Counted from the stretch's first letter, positions 11,289 to 25,223 are shown. The stretch is 64,000 nucleotides of DNA from Robertmurraya dakarensis (GCF_900156875.1 NZ_LT707409.1:3094909-3158908); one strand, 5' to 3'. Numbers and translations: made by a program. Notes: generated from the sequence alone by a model not told the origin.

Positions 11289-12152
11289 CTAAAGCTTTCT
11301 TAATTCCAAAAACTGAACCGTTTTCCCATCACGGTCCACCCGCACTGTAAGCTCCTGGCCGTTCAGGGAATACTTAAGCTCTTCACATTTGGCCGACTCA
11401 TAGCAAGAAACTTCCTTTTCCACAGTTGGATCCCCAAAAACCTTTAACACACTTTTCTTTGTAAAAGGAATCCCTGGATAATGACTTTTATTGAGAAAAT
11501 CCGGGTAAATCGTGAAAATCTCAATCTTTCCATCATCACGATTAAAGGTTGCTGTTATACCTGCACCATCACCTTTATAATAGAGAGAGTTTGTAAGGTC
11601 CTGATTCGTGACCTTTTTCGCCACACCAAAATGCGCTTCAATATCATTAAAAGTATCACCAGTCTTAACTCCCAGGATATTCAACGGGATAACCTTAAGA
11701 ATATATGCGTCACCAAACCCCAGCTTTTTCACCGCTTTTAACTGTTGCTCTGCATTTTTTCGATCCTTAAAGGCACCTGCTTGAACACGATAATGAACGC
11801 TGCCATTAATAACTGCCTCACTCACAGCTGCGGACAGGCCAGCTTCCTTAAGAAGATCAACTTGATTTAACGCATGTTTCTTAACCGTAAACGATCCGGT
11901 CATCACCTTAAACAATTCCCCCTGCTCTAAAAGCAAGCGCTGCCCCGGATAAATCGTCAAATTCTCCAGCAGATTCAGCCTCTTGATCTCCTTGACACTG
12001 ACATGATGTTTTTTCGAAAGCCCGTAAAGCGTATCCCCCTTTTTCACCGTAATCACTTCATCAGACGGGACATGGTTTGCTTGAACTCCACTCCCAAAAA
12101 CGAACACGACCATCAAAATCATGATGGAGAAAAAATATTTAATCCTTTTCAT
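11289..12152 (-). CDS. Secreted LysM and SPOR-like domain protein
   Basis: About 287 aa. Starts at the ATG of MKRIKYFF, because TTGAGGTGA lies five bases before it; a frame extension six codons upstream has no good site. A signal peptide (to about residue 25) is followed by a LysM domain (ITVKKGDTLYGLSKKHHVS, ending IYPGQRLLL), which binds peptidoglycan glycan strands. Next is a SPOR-like region (VHYRVQAGAFKDRKNAEQQL), a fold that binds denuded septal glycans. The C-terminal about 130 residues (LGVKTGDTFNDIEAHFG...) are of a type I cannot name. Expected to sit at the cell wall and to act in division, wall remodelling or spore envelope; this is inferred from domains only. Confidence 0.8.
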   Translation of the reverse strand: MKRIKYFFSIMILMVVFVFGSGVQANHVPSDEVITVKKGDTLYGLSKKHHVSVKEIKRLNLLENLTIYPGQRLLLEQGELFKVMTGSFTVKKHALNQVDLLKEAGLSAAVSEAVINGSVHYRVQAGAFKDRKNAEQQLKAVKKLGFGDAYILKVIPLNILGVKTGDTFNDIEAHFGVAKKVTNQDLTNSLYYKGDGAGITATFNRDDGKIEIFTIYPDFLNKSHYPGIPFTKKSVLKVFGDPTVEKEVSCYESAKCEELKYSLNGQELTVRVDRDGKTVQFLELRKL

Positions 12153-12246
12153 TGTTGTCACCTCAACCATTTAGACGAAGAGGTAGCAGTGAAGTTGCAG
12201 AAGTCTAAGCCCATTTTTCGATGAGGGAGTCCAAATTTTTTTTATA

Positions 12247-12279
12247 AAAAAATAGCAAAGGGGTGATCTCCCCTCTGCA
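12247..12279 (-). terminator. Terminator of the 45-aa gene
   Basis: Minus strand GCAGAGGGG, AGATCA loop, CCCCTTTGC, then TATTTTTTTAT: a strong rho-independent terminator directly after the stop. Confidence 0.85.
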
Positions 12280-12282
12280 AAT

Positions 12283-12420
12283 TTATTTATATTCAGGAAT
12301 GCAAATCCTTAGCCTTTCTGTCATATCCTCTATTATTTCTTTGACCGTTAGATCGTCCTGTTGTTCACCTTTTTCATAGGACTCTTTTAAAATATCAATA
12401 AAAATTGTTGTTTTGTCCAA
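12283..12420 (-). CDS. Small protein, 45 aa, unknown function
   Basis: TTG start with a GAGGTGTG site seven bases upstream, and a terminator immediately after the stop. The product begins MDKTTIFIDILKESYEKGE and ends RLRICIPEYK. It is charged, probably helical, with no signal peptide or membrane segment. The well-formed ribosome site plus dedicated terminator make this a real short gene rather than a chance frame. I do not recognise the family. Confidence 0.6.
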   Translation of the reverse strand: MDKTTIFIDILKESYEKGEQQDDLTVKEIIEDMTERLRICIPEYK

Positions 12421-12487
12421 TCCACACACCTCAAACTATAAATTATTATTGATAACACATACATCATGCACCTACTAATAATTCAAG

Positions 12488-12979
12488 TTACTCTCTCTTC
12501 CTCCAAATAAACAAAGGAACATAGATCATCAATGCCATAACTGCCCCAGTTAAATCCAGCATAACATCATTTAAGAGCGGAGTCCTTCCACCTGTTAAAT
12601 ATTGGTGATACTCATCTATTGCAGCATAAACACCTGTAAAGATAAGAACCCAAGTGACTACCGGCCATATTCTTTTCGGACGAAAAAACATAAACACCCT
12701 AAAAGTAGCCACAGCAAGACAACCAAATAAGAACAAATGAGCAAACTTACGGATCAAAAACTCTATAAAATGATAATATCCCCTCGTCTCAATTGATATG
12801 ACTGTATCCCAATATGATATCTGTAAATTAGAAAGCATTTCCTCGCCAGGTTTGCCTGGCAATAATTCTCTCAGAAGTGGGACGACAGACTGTTCCTGGT
12901 ACGTTTGTGAAGAAAAATAGAAAATGAGTGCTGCTACAAATATTAAAAATCCTAAGACAAAGCCTCTCGACCTCACCAC
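12488..12979 (-). CDS. VanZ-like family membrane protein
   Basis: 163 aa with four predicted transmembrane segments (about residues 7-24, 75-95, 105-122, 140-158). It carries the VanZ-family signatures RKFAHLFLFG in the second segment and DEYHQ...GR...NDVMLDLTG in the third and fourth, close to the usual family length. VanZ relatives influence teicoplanin sensitivity or act as uncharacterised envelope proteins; a defined reaction is not established for this type. It stands alone with no neighbour in operon spacing. Confidence 0.85.
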   Translation of the reverse strand: MVRSRGFVLGFLIFVAALIFYFSSQTYQEQSVVPLLRELLPGKPGEEMLSNLQISYWDTVISIETRGYYHFIEFLIRKFAHLFLFGCLAVATFRVFMFFRPKRIWPVVTWVLIFTGVYAAIDEYHQYLTGGRTPLLNDVMLDLTGAVMALMIYVPLFIWRKRE

Positions 12980-13236
12980 ATCACCTCAACAAAACGAATA
13001 TCCTCTCAATATGAACGATTGTATAATTTTATCATATCACGTTCATATTGCTATGATAGAAATGTAGCATCTTAGCTAGAAGCTTATCCGTCTGTCGCAG
13101 GCATACTATGGGCATAGGTCATTTACACTTATGTTATGGTAAAATTTTTCAAATGATACAAATGAACGGGGGCTATTTTTTGTTTTATCTTTTTTCTCAG
13201 TTATCACAGGTTTAGAGTTGTTTCACATAAAGATAA
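12980..13236. other. Intergenic region upstream of VanZ-like gene
   Basis: AT-rich, with no frame or hairpin that I can support apart from the terminator that starts at 13237. It presumably contains the VanZ-like promoter. Confidence 0.5.
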
Positions 13237-13293
13237 AAAAAACGACTGAAATGGAGGCTTACAACATTCTTCCTCCCTTTCAGTCAATTTTTA
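13237..13293. terminator. Bidirectional terminator
   Basis: A-run, then GACTGAAATGGAGG, loop, CCTCCCTTTCAGTC, then TTTTT. It serves the thioesterase gene on the minus strand. Confidence 0.8.
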
Positions 13294-13348
13294 TAATCCG
13301 AGAATATGCTTTTTTACTACTTATAAGTAAAAATCCCTATACCCTTGG

Positions 13349-13792
13349 TTAACTCTTTTTATTCTTCTCGTATCGATAGAATGTGCCTGATGTTCTGCAG
13401 AGCAATTCACCATTTTCATTCTTCACTTCCGCTTCCATAAAGGAAACTTTGTAGCCCTCTTTTACATAACGAGAGGTCGCAATCAATTTCCCTGTTGCTG
13501 CCGCTTTATAAAAAGATGTTTTTAATTCCAGGGATACATACGGTGCATCCTTGTGGCGAAAATTCAAATGCCCCATGGCCGTGTCCGTAATGAAGGTGAA
13601 AATCCCGCCATGCACAATGCCGCTTGGGTTATGCATAATATCCGTAACCGGGCATGTGATTGTACATGTTTTCGCTTCATCATCATAATCAAACTGAAAT
13701 TGCAGCAGCTTAAACATAAAGATCTGTTCCGGTTTCTGCTGGTATGTATCGTATACATTTTCCACATGAGCCATAAATTCTTGCTTGTCCAC
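13349..13792 (-). CDS. PaaI-family hotdog thioesterase
   Basis: 147 aa single hotdog-fold domain. The HGG signature (NPSGIVHGGIFTFITDTAMG) contains the helix-cap His-Gly-Gly and the Asp of TDTAMG that are used for thioester hydrolysis in the PaaI/4-hydroxybenzoyl-CoA thioesterase clan. Usual length is 130-150 residues. It hydrolyses an acyl- or aryl-CoA in the cytosol; the substrate cannot be read from the sequence. It has its own terminator and no operon partner. Confidence 0.85.
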   Translation of the reverse strand: MDKQEFMAHVENVYDTYQQKPEQIFMFKLLQFQFDYDDEAKTCTITCPVTDIMHNPSGIVHGGIFTFITDTAMGHLNFRHKDAPYVSLELKTSFYKAAATGKLIATSRYVKEGYKVSFMEAEVKNENGELLCRTSGTFYRYEKNKKS

Positions 13793-13907
13793 TTCTCATC
13801 ACCCTTTTATTAAAAAATAGATTCTCCTCTATCATAACACAATAGTTAGAATTTTAAGATAAGTGTTAATACAGAAAAACTCACTACAAAGGCAGTGAGT
13901 CTCGAGT

Positions 13908-14483
13908 CTACTCTAAATCAATATATTCATACAATTCTAGTTTGTACGCTGCGAGTTTAATACATTCAGAGATCGTGCTAAAAAACGGACCCTTTGTACT
14001 ATACCAAGGACTCTGATTCTCAGCCGCTACGTAAATCAAGTCAAAATCACTATCTTTAAAAACCTTATCAAACGTAAATTTTGTTCGTCTCATATGATAA
14101 TCAGAGGAAATCACAATAGCAGATGTTAACTGGTGCTGTTCCATTTCGGACTTTGCAAATGCAGCATTTGTGTATGTGCTAGTGGCATTCTCCTCAAGAA
14201 TCAGTGCATCTTCTGGAATCCCAATTTCAACCGCATCCTTCACGGTTAAATGAGGATCGTGCGCTCTCGTCAGCATGACATAGTCTGCATAATCTTCTTT
14301 ATAAAGCTGCGCCGCTTTTTCTAAACGACCTATATTGCCACTAAGCACAATAATAACATCGGATTTCTCCGGCTTTTCATTGACCACTAGAAAATCCTTT
14401 CCCACGATCATAACTAAGGTGGACAATATAACCAATATTACCAGGCTAAATATAACCGCTTTCATCTTCCTCATGCAATTCAA
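13908..14483 (-). CDS. DUF218/YdcF-SanA-like membrane-anchored protein
   Basis: About 191 aa. An N-terminal transmembrane helix (VIFSLVILVILSTLVMIVG) is followed by a DUF218 domain with DVIIVLSGNIGRLEKA, the TSTYTNA segment and SDYHMRRT. Related proteins include SanA, YdcF and ElyC, which affect envelope integrity or lipid-carrier metabolism. I choose the TTG start at 14481-14483 because AAAGGA lies six bases before it; ATG codons 3 and 6 codons further in have worse spacing, and the most upstream ATG (14522) has no site. The exact start is uncertain. Confidence 0.78.
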   Translation of the reverse strand: MNCMRKMKAVIFSLVILVILSTLVMIVGKDFLVVNEKPEKSDVIIVLSGNIGRLEKAAQLYKEDYADYVMLTRAHDPHLTVKDAVEIGIPEDALILEENATSTYTNAAFAKSEMEQHQLTSAIVISSDYHMRRTKFTFDKVFKDSDFDLIYVAAENQSPWYSTKGPFFSTISECIKLAAYKLELYEYIDLE

Positions 14484-14591
14484 TACCGTTCCTTTATAAT
14501 CTAGAAAACCACACACTACCATGAGACAGAATTAATACTATTAAACCTATTTAAATATACCATAAATTCCATCCACTTGGCAGAACCACAA

Positions 14592-14623
14592 CATTCGACA
14601 AATTCCGGGTCGTCACAGGGACG
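14592..14623 (+). repeat. Dispersed REP-like repeat 1 (short form)
   Basis: ATTCGACAAATT block, then CCGGGTCGTC and core ACAGG between GTC and GAC. Overlaps the 3' end of the ADP-ribosylglycohydrolase gene and provides its stop codon. Confidence 0.85.
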
Positions 14624-15485
14624 CAAATTGCAACTGATTCGAGATCTCCACCAAAGTGTCCTTTTCTAGTAAAGCTTCACGGTATTCTTTTGGGATTCCT
14701 TCATATCCAAAGGCTAATCCCGCTAACCCTCCTGCAATCGCTCCTACGGTATCGCTGTCTTCTCCTTCATTTGCTGCCCCAACGACTACATCTAAGAAGG
14801 TTTCACTGCTCATCAGCCAATACAGCACCCATTGCATCGTATGAACGACGTAACCATCAGGGAGGCAGGTTGGTTTCTTCCCCTCAAGAACCGTTTCATA
14901 AATGGTCCCTTTCACTTCTTGAGCAATCGCTTCACTTAAATCTCCGCCATTTAAGACTTTATAAGCAATTCGGTTATAAATTAGACAGGCTTCAGCTGCT
15001 TTGTTATCATAATGAGTCATTTCGGATTGCCGTTCTGTGATTTCTTCAACTTTTGTGAGACTTTTGTACGAAAGTGCCACCGGCAAACACCTCATCAAAG
15101 TCCCATTTCCAGCAGAAAGACCGCCTAAATACTTCTCATGCGCCAGCTTAGCCGCCGCAAACCAGTCACCATCATACAGTTCAAAAACGGTTCTAATAAT
15201 ATTTCCAATATCCTTAGGATTTGATTGATACCACTCCAGAAAATACTCGCCAATCGCAGAAATCGGGTCATCGGGATTCTTTATAATCCCCTTCGCAACA
15301 GCCAACGTCATTGCAGTATCATCCGTTGTCTCCCCTTTTTCCAGCTTCCACACCCCGCCGCCAACGATCTCAGTCAGCCTGCCATACTTCTCCTTAACTT
15401 CTTCCTTCGACAAAAATTCAGTCGTCCCACCCAACGCATCACCAATCGCCAAACCAAACAACGCACCTTTTATCCGATCCAACAT
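14613..15485 (-). CDS. ADP-ribosylglycohydrolase family protein
   Basis: About 290 aa, DraG/ARH fold. Metal-binding signatures are all present: GDALGGTTEF near the N terminus, ETTDDTAMT, GNGTLMR and EDSDTVGAIAGG. The family removes ADP-ribose from proteins, nucleic acids or small molecules using two Mg2+. Start is placed at the ATG of MLDRIKGALFG, preceded by GGAAGGGAG; an upstream in-frame ATG 17 codons earlier lacks a site. No DarT, macrodomain or toxin partner lies next to it. The last codons and the TGA (ending ASL) are supplied by the dispersed repeat at 14592-14623. Confidence 0.87.
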   Translation of the reverse strand: MLDRIKGALFGLAIGDALGGTTEFLSKEEVKEKYGRLTEIVGGGVWKLEKGETTDDTAMTLAVAKGIIKNPDDPISAIGEYFLEWYQSNPKDIGNIIRTVFELYDGDWFAAAKLAHEKYLGGLSAGNGTLMRCLPVALSYKSLTKVEEITERQSEMTHYDNKAAEACLIYNRIAYKVLNGGDLSEAIAQEVKGTIYETVLEGKKPTCLPDGYVVHTMQWVLYWLMSSETFLDVVVGAANEGEDSDTVGAIAGGLAGLAFGYEGIPKEYREALLEKDTLVEISNQLQFASL

Positions 15486-15535
15486 CAAAACACTCCCTTC
15501 CTCACTAATATCCCCAACACAAAACATAATTTTCA

Positions 15536-15574
15536 TTCGACATAATTCGAGCTATCTCGGGTCGTCACAGTGAC
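15536..15574 (+). repeat. Dispersed REP-like repeat 2 (short form)
   Basis: TTCGACATAATTCGAG block, CGGGTCGTC, core ACAGT. Lies between the hydrolase leader and the terminator of the nuclease gene. Confidence 0.85.
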
Positions 15575-15582
15575 AAATAATA

Positions 15583-15620
15583 AAACAACCACTTGCAGCA
15601 TTGGGCAAGCGGTTGTTTTT
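15583..15620 (-). terminator. Terminator of nuclease/nucleotidase operon
   Basis: Minus strand AAAAACAACCGCTTGC, loop, GCAAGTGGTTGTTTTA. It lies 40 bp after the nuclease stop codon. Confidence 0.75.
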
Positions 15621-15660
15621 GTGATAGTTCAGGTCAGGTATCATTCTATTGATTAGTTTA

Positions 15661-18600
15661 TCATTGGTTGTTCATTTTTTGCAGATCTTGAATATTCTCT
15701 GCGCCTCTAATTTCTGCGACATTTTCCATATCAATGATAACCTCTTTTATGTTCGTCCCTTTAAAGTCAATAATCGCACCAGTTTTCTCTGGTTTGATCG
15801 TAACCGTTAGGTCTGCGAAGCCTTCTCCGCTAAGTTCCACATATTCTCTGCTCGTAATCGTAACACCTTCTGTAATCTCAACGGTATCGTCAAGATGAAC
15901 AGAAATGCTTGGCGAAGAAAGGGTTAATTGTTTCGTTTTAAAATCCTTAAGAGTATACGACTTTTCCGCAACCTCATCCTCTTCCTCTACGTCATCAGCA
16001 ACTGAACTAAACTCATACACGGCAACTGTCCCTGAAACTTCATGTGTAGCGGCAAGCAGACTTTTGCCTGTTGGGCTCACAGCAGCCGGAATGAATTGCA
16101 AGCCTTCAGGAGACACATCCCCTTTGACATCAGCCGAGAAATCGCGGCTTGAAAGCAGCGTGACAAATTCAGGTTTTGCCGGATTTGTCAGGTCATAGAC
16201 CATAATCGCACTCGTCCGTTCTAATGCGATAAACGCATAAGTTTTTCCATCAATCATACCTGTTACAACTGTTTCCGGTTCGGGTCCTTTTGAAGAACTT
16301 CGTTTGTCATATGCTAATTCATCATTATTTGTATTAAAATGTTCTGGCAAAGCCTCCGCAACAACTCTCTCAAACTCACTGCCGCTGTCATAGACAAGTT
16401 CCATCGTCTCAGCATCAAAAATGGAGAAACTGCGTCCGCCGTATGAGTAAAGAGCCTCGTATTTTCCTGTAGCTTCGTTAAATCCATTTTCCTTCGTGAT
16501 GTTTGTCTTTGCCATCTCCTCCAAAAGACCATCTGCCACAAGCTGATCTAGCTCTTCCTGTGTATAGCCTTCATAAAAATCAGCATTTAACTGGATTTGA
16601 TCCGCAATGTCCCCTATGCTAGCTTCTTCGGAGTAAGCGTCATAATCACGGGCGTCCCCTTCATTCGGTGTGACAATATAAGTTTTTCCGCCAACGGTAA
16701 AAGTATCAATCGCATCAGGCATATAAAAACCAAGAAGCGGAAGCTTTTCAATTTTCGTCTGACCATCTCTCTTACCATCCAATTCATTTCCGGCAGCAGA
16801 ATGATCCTTCACGCCAAGGCCTTTCACATCAACAATAGAGTCATTTTCAAGATTGATCGTCGCGATTGCATTGTTCTCTTGCATAGACACATAAGCACGT
16901 TTACTATCTTCGGAAACTGTGATAAATTCCGGCTCTAGCTGTGCCAGGGTATCACCTTTTGAGCTGACTCTCACTTTTTCATCAAGAGAAACCCCTTCAA
17001 ACGATAAAGTTTTAACAGCCTTCGTTTCGACATCAATAATGGAAACCGACCCACTCGGATCAACACTATAATCATCACTTGGTTCGCCTTCATTCGCCAC
17101 AAGTATTTTCTTTCCATCATGGGTGAAGGTTACCATATCGGGCAGAGAGCCAACCTGAATACTATCCACCAACTCTCCCTCTTTTGTTAAAAGAACAATA
17201 TAGCCCGGGTCCGTTTTTGGATTGCTGACAACCGAGAGTGCTACGAGATCTTTCGTTGGGCTTACTGCAACACTAGTAATATCATCCACATTCTCAATCT
17301 CTAAATCTTGTAACGATACATGTTTCTTCGATTTAATAGCTTTAAATTCTCCCGATTTCAGCGCATCAAACGAAAGAATATCCATCCCTGATTTCGCACC
17401 ATTTGTAACAAAAGCTAAATTAGAGTCTGCATCATAAGCTAGAATTTCCGTTCCGCCTTCTCCTGCACCACTATCATATTGGGCAATTTGCGTAACTTTT
17501 AGCTTATCCTCTTTATATTGAAAAAATGGCGGCTGCTGAGCTGCTGCATTGGCTAGGTCCACTTGGACTAAAACCGGATCATGATCACTCGCACGACCGG
17601 CCATATCGGTAAAATCTGCATTAATATGAAGAATATCCACTTCAGTCGACTGTGCTAGATTATTAGATATCAAAATATGATCCAATACTTGCGAGTTTCC
17701 TTGATATAAATACGTATAACGATCAGACTTCTCAACCTCGTTAATCATGTTGGTCATATGCTCCCCTTCATGAATTTTTAATGACTCGGAGAATTGGAAA
17801 TCATTAAAATCACCAAGAGAAACGATGTTAGCATCCGGATCTTTTGTTTTAATATCATCGATAAAACCAGCAACAATTTCAGCTATCTTATGACGCTGTT
17901 CTTCACTACCATAAACAGGAGGCTGCGTGGATCCAAACAATGGCGTGTCACCTGACTTCGAATTCCAATGATTCGCAATCACGACAACACTTTCACCTTG
18001 GAAATCAAACTGTGCAGCTAACGGCTTCCGGCTGTTATCAAACGCTTCATTCGTTGGATCGATTCGGCCAGGATTCAATGTTAATTTTCCATCTTCATAA
18101 CCAACAGCTGTCGTTGCGTCACCAGCCGGGATATCCTCTGTTAAAGAAACCCGCTCAGGATTATATAAAAATCCAACGCGAATATTGGCATTTGGCGCAC
18201 CGCCATCCTCGTTATTGACAGGGTCGATATTCACGTATTCATATTTCACACCGCCAGCCTTTTCAATTTCAGATATTAACCTTTCGTAACTTTCATTCGC
18301 TGCCGAATCGCCTTGATCTTGCCCATTATTATCCTGAACCTCGGTCACCCCGATAATATCTGGACTCTGCATATCTTTAACGAAGGCTCTTGCTAACTTT
18401 TGCGCTTTATCATCTGAAGTTTCTGATGTATTATTTGAAAAATTCTCCAGGTTATATGAAGCGATCGTTAATTTCCCATCCTCTTTTACAATCGTGGTCG
18501 TCTCAGGTACTGCTTCACCAACGGTATGAGCCTTCTCCATCGTCTCTAATGGAACGTTGATTTTATAATTCTGGAAAGAGTAGCCGACAACCCCTGTGAT

Positions 18601-20709
18601 TGGACCAGAAAAAGAATCACCCGTCGCCACTTCGAAGTCACGCGCAGGTCCATTCGGTTCCATGCGGAATTGAATGCGGTCTGGGTTCGCATTATCCTCT
18701 TCTAGTAAAACTCCGCCATTCACCGTATCCGTTTCTCTATTTTCCAGCACGGTAATCAAATCCCCATGCTCCTGAGGCGCAACAGCCTTCACATTGCCAA
18801 CTTCAACACGCATGCCCTCTAAGCTTTCCCAAAAATCAACCGCATCTTCTTCTGGATCAAACTCAGTCAAGGCATCATTATCAATCACACTTGCTGTTAG
18901 ACTGTTCTCGTCAATTAAAATTGGCTTAGGCAGTTCAACATCTTCTTCAACTACCTCTACCTTTCCACCTTGATCATCTCGCACATTAATTTGCGTAAGC
19001 TTTAGATCTGTTTGCTGACGATCACTAAATCCATCGATCGCGTATTCGTCCACTTCACCCGTAACAGCCACTAAATCACCTACATTAACCGGCCAAGCAT
19101 TTCTCCCGCTGTACAAAATGATCCCTTCCGATGTATTCGGGTTATCATCCGCCCACTCGTCAGGTGTCTGAATATGATAATAAGTGGAGCCGTTTAGCTC
19201 AAAGGTATAAGTCACAACTCCTTGCAGGTCCTCGACAAATTGACCATCAAATGGAGAATGATGCCCGTCTCCTTGAATATCGTGGATATGCAGTTCATCA
19301 ATAATCTCATATTGGAAGGTTTCTACCTCACCTTCACGACCATCATCTGTGATCACCTTGGCTTTTACCGTTGTGTCTTCTGTAATCGTAAACGGTTCAT
19401 TATAAATCAAACTTGAATCACTAGTAGGCTCACTTCCATCAAGTGTATAATAAATGACCGCGTTCGCAGTACTAGTGCTCAGCTTAACGGTTGTACTTCC
19501 AACAAACGTGCCGCTTCCTGGGCTGGCCAGAACAGGCTGAATAACTGAGCTGTCGACCACAATGTCTTCTCGAGAACGAGGAATGATTTGATAATCATCA
19601 TCGAACTGCTGCACAATTCCAGTAATAGATTCATAGCTATTGCCAACACTTAAGCCCAAATCATTATTTTCATCACGAACGATAAACTCATTCTCACCAT
19701 CACTTGCGGTAAAATTGGCCCAAGAACCGCCGTCCTGCACATCGATCAATTCAATATTTTTTACAGTAACCAGCTTTGACTCATTATCCTCGGCAACTTC
19801 TGCACCTGTTACATCCAATGGACTTGGTGCGCCAACATTCTCCGTTTTTTCCACCACTGTGGCACCATCTAACTGCAGCAACCCACGGTAGTCCGCCAGC
19901 GTACCTGTTAGGACGACTTCATCTCCAACAGAGATATTCAAACTAGTTGGACGAACGGCAATTCCACCAGTCTCATCCTGAACGGAAAACGTGTTTTTCA
20001 GATCAGCCGCGACAACACCTTTAATGGTGACGGTTTCTCCTGGTGCTTTCGTTCGTGCATCAGCGATAGTAATGACTTCGGCTGGTGCTTCCTCTTCATC
20101 CGGCGGAGATACCGGACCTGCCTCACCAAGAGAATGAGTTCCTAAATTGGAAGAGTCATCCTTAGGGAGTGCCGTCCATCCCACAGCAGGATCAAATTGA
20201 TCATCAATAACGGTATCACCGGTGAGAACATCACTGTTTCGAACGTATGTAACATCCTTTAAATTTTCAACTCTTGATCCCACTTGCCCAATTGAATCAA
20301 TGACTTCACCTGACTTTTTTAAAACAATCGGGTCATCCCCGTTAAAATTAATAACAGATGAGTTCTCTAGGTCTCCTTTGCTTTTAATATCATCATTGGC
20401 ATCACTATGATACAATACATACGTCTCGCCATTTTTCAAAGTTCCTGTTAACTCAACGGTTTGAGAAGCTGTTGAAGCCCCGTTGGAATAAAGTTCAAGT
20501 GTGTACACACTTAAATCAATATCAGAACCTGTCCCATTATAAAGCTCAATTGCTTTGTTAAAGCTTGAACCTTCAATATACTCAGAAATAATTAAGTCCG
20601 TCGCAGTACCTGCTGCCGCTGCCGGCGATGCTGCTGGCACAACAATGCTTGACACTAAACTAGCCGCAAGAAATGCATTTAGTGGTTTATTTAACTTCCC
20701 TTTGCTCAT
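15661..20709 (-). CDS. Secreted multidomain extracellular nuclease fused to choice-of-anchor I propeller
   Basis: 1,682 aa. In order: signal peptide (1-32); lamin-tail domain (about 36-150, LIISEYIEGSSFNKAIELYN); OB-fold repeats (about 212-385); chitobiase-C-like domain (about 390-468, VIYYTLDGSEPTSDSS); a further OB region; an endonuclease/exonuclease/phosphatase domain (about 745-1085); then a large choice-of-anchor I beta-propeller (about 1098-1570). The nuclease motifs are intact: SYNLENFSNN, GVTEVQDN, VIANHWNSKSGD, SLGDFNDFQ, LDHILISN and SDHDPVLV. ExeM/NucH-type enzymes degrade extracellular DNA. No SLH or LPXTG is seen, so anchoring is unclear. The gene begins 36 bp after the 5'-nucleotidase, so the pair should convert DNA to nucleotides and then to nucleosides and phosphate. 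Confidence 0.87.
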   Translation of the reverse strand: MSKGKLNKPLNAFLAASLVSSIVVPAASPAAAAGTATDLIISEYIEGSSFNKAIELYNGTGSDIDLSVYTLELYSNGASTASQTVELTGTLKNGETYVLYHSDANDDIKSKGDLENSSVINFNGDDPIVLKKSGEVIDSIGQVGSRVENLKDVTYVRNSDVLTGDTVIDDQFDPAVGWTALPKDDSSNLGTHSLGEAGPVSPPDEEEAPAEVITIADARTKAPGETVTIKGVVAADLKNTFSVQDETGGIAVRPTSLNISVGDEVVLTGTLADYRGLLQLDGATVVEKTENVGAPSPLDVTGAEVAEDNESKLVTVKNIELIDVQDGGSWANFTASDGENEFIVRDENNDLGLSVGNSYESITGIVQQFDDDYQIIPRSREDIVVDSSVIQPVLASPGSGTFVGSTTVKLSTSTANAVIYYTLDGSEPTSDSSLIYNEPFTITEDTTVKAKVITDDGREGEVETFQYEIIDELHIHDIQGDGHHSPFDGQFVEDLQGVVTYTFELNGSTYYHIQTPDEWADDNPNTSEGIILYSGRNAWPVNVGDLVAVTGEVDEYAIDGFSDRQQTDLKLTQINVRDDQGGKVEVVEEDVELPKPILIDENSLTASVIDNDALTEFDPEEDAVDFWESLEGMRVEVGNVKAVAPQEHGDLITVLENRETDTVNGGVLLEEDNANPDRIQFRMEPNGPARDFEVATGDSFSGPITGVVGYSFQNYKINVPLETMEKAHTVGEAVPETTTIVKEDGKLTIASYNLENFSNNTSETSDDKAQKLARAFVKDMQSPDIIGVTEVQDNNGQDQGDSAANESYERLISEIEKAGGVKYEYVNIDPVNNEDGGAPNANIRVGFLYNPERVSLTEDIPAGDATTAVGYEDGKLTLNPGRIDPTNEAFDNSRKPLAAQFDFQGESVVVIANHWNSKSGDTPLFGSTQPPVYGSEEQRHKIAEIVAGFIDDIKTKDPDANIVSLGDFNDFQFSESLKIHEGEHMTNMINEVEKSDRYTYLYQGNSQVLDHILISNNLAQSTEVDILHINADFTDMAGRASDHDPVLVQVDLANAAAQQPPFFQYKEDKLKVTQIAQYDSGAGEGGTEILAYDADSNLAFVTNGAKSGMDILSFDALKSGEFKAIKSKKHVSLQDLEIENVDDITSVAVSPTKDLVALSVVSNPKTDPGYIVLLTKEGELVDSIQVGSLPDMVTFTHDGKKILVANEGEPSDDYSVDPSGSVSIIDVETKAVKTLSFEGVSLDEKVRVSSKGDTLAQLEPEFITVSEDSKRAYVSMQENNAIATINLENDSIVDVKGLGVKDHSAAGNELDGKRDGQTKIEKLPLLGFYMPDAIDTFTVGGKTYIVTPNEGDARDYDAYSEEASIGDIADQIQLNADFYEGYTQEELDQLVADGLLEEMAKTNITKENGFNEATGKYEALYSYGGRSFSIFDAETMELVYDSGSEFERVVAEALPEHFNTNNDELAYDKRSSSKGPEPETVVTGMIDGKTYAFIALERTSAIMVYDLTNPAKPEFVTLLSSRDFSADVKGDVSPEGLQFIPAAVSPTGKSLLAATHEVSGTVAVYEFSSVADDVEEEDEVAEKSYTLKDFKTKQLTLSSPSISVHLDDTVEITEGVTITSREYVELSGEGFADLTVTIKPEKTGAIIDFKGTNIKEVIIDMENVAEIRGAENIQDLQKMNNQ

Positions 20710-20745
20710 ATCGTTAAAGTCTCCTTTTTTTATAGGATTGGTTAC

Positions 20746-24981
<4,236 letters not shown>

Positions 24982-25075
24982 GTTAATTCCTCCTCATCTT
25001 TCTTCATATAAAATTCAACATGTCGAATCATCTCACCCTAACAATTTATCACCGTTTTTTGAATTTTTTGGTTGT

Positions 25076-25114
25076 TTAATAAACTCTTAACAAAAGCTTT
25101 ACGATCACTTTTCA
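25076..25114 (+). promoter_or_regulatory. Possible PhoP (Pho box) array
   Basis: Four hexamers, TTAATA, TTAACA, TTTACG and TTTTCA, begin at 25076, 25087, 25098 and 25109, exactly 11 bp apart, resembling the TTAACA-like repeats bound by PhoP in Bacillus. They lie 95-133 bp upstream of the nucleotidase but read on the opposite strand, towards the phosphoesterase at 25305. Two of the hexamers deviate from consensus. Confidence 0.35.
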
Positions 25115-25117
25115 ATT

Positions 25118-25149
25118 AAAAAAGACCCACCACCAAATAGTGATGAGCC
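25118..25149 (-). terminator. Terminator-like hairpin next to dispersed repeat 3
   Basis: Minus strand GGCTCATCAC, TATTTG loop, GTGGTGGGTC, then TTTTTT. No minus-strand gene ends here, so it may travel with the repeat rather than serve a gene. Confidence 0.6.
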
Positions 25150-25172
25150 AAGAATTCCAACAAAAACCTTGA

Positions 25173-25223
25173 GTTTCGACAAAATCGGTCAAAACCCAAC
25201 AAAACCCGGGGCGTCCCTGTGAC
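25173..25223 (+). repeat. Dispersed REP-like repeat 3 (short form, extended)
   Basis: TTTCGACAAAATCGG, an inserted CAAAACC duplication, then CGGGGCGTC and core CCTGT. Lies between the divergent nucleotidase and phosphoesterase genes. Confidence 0.75.
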
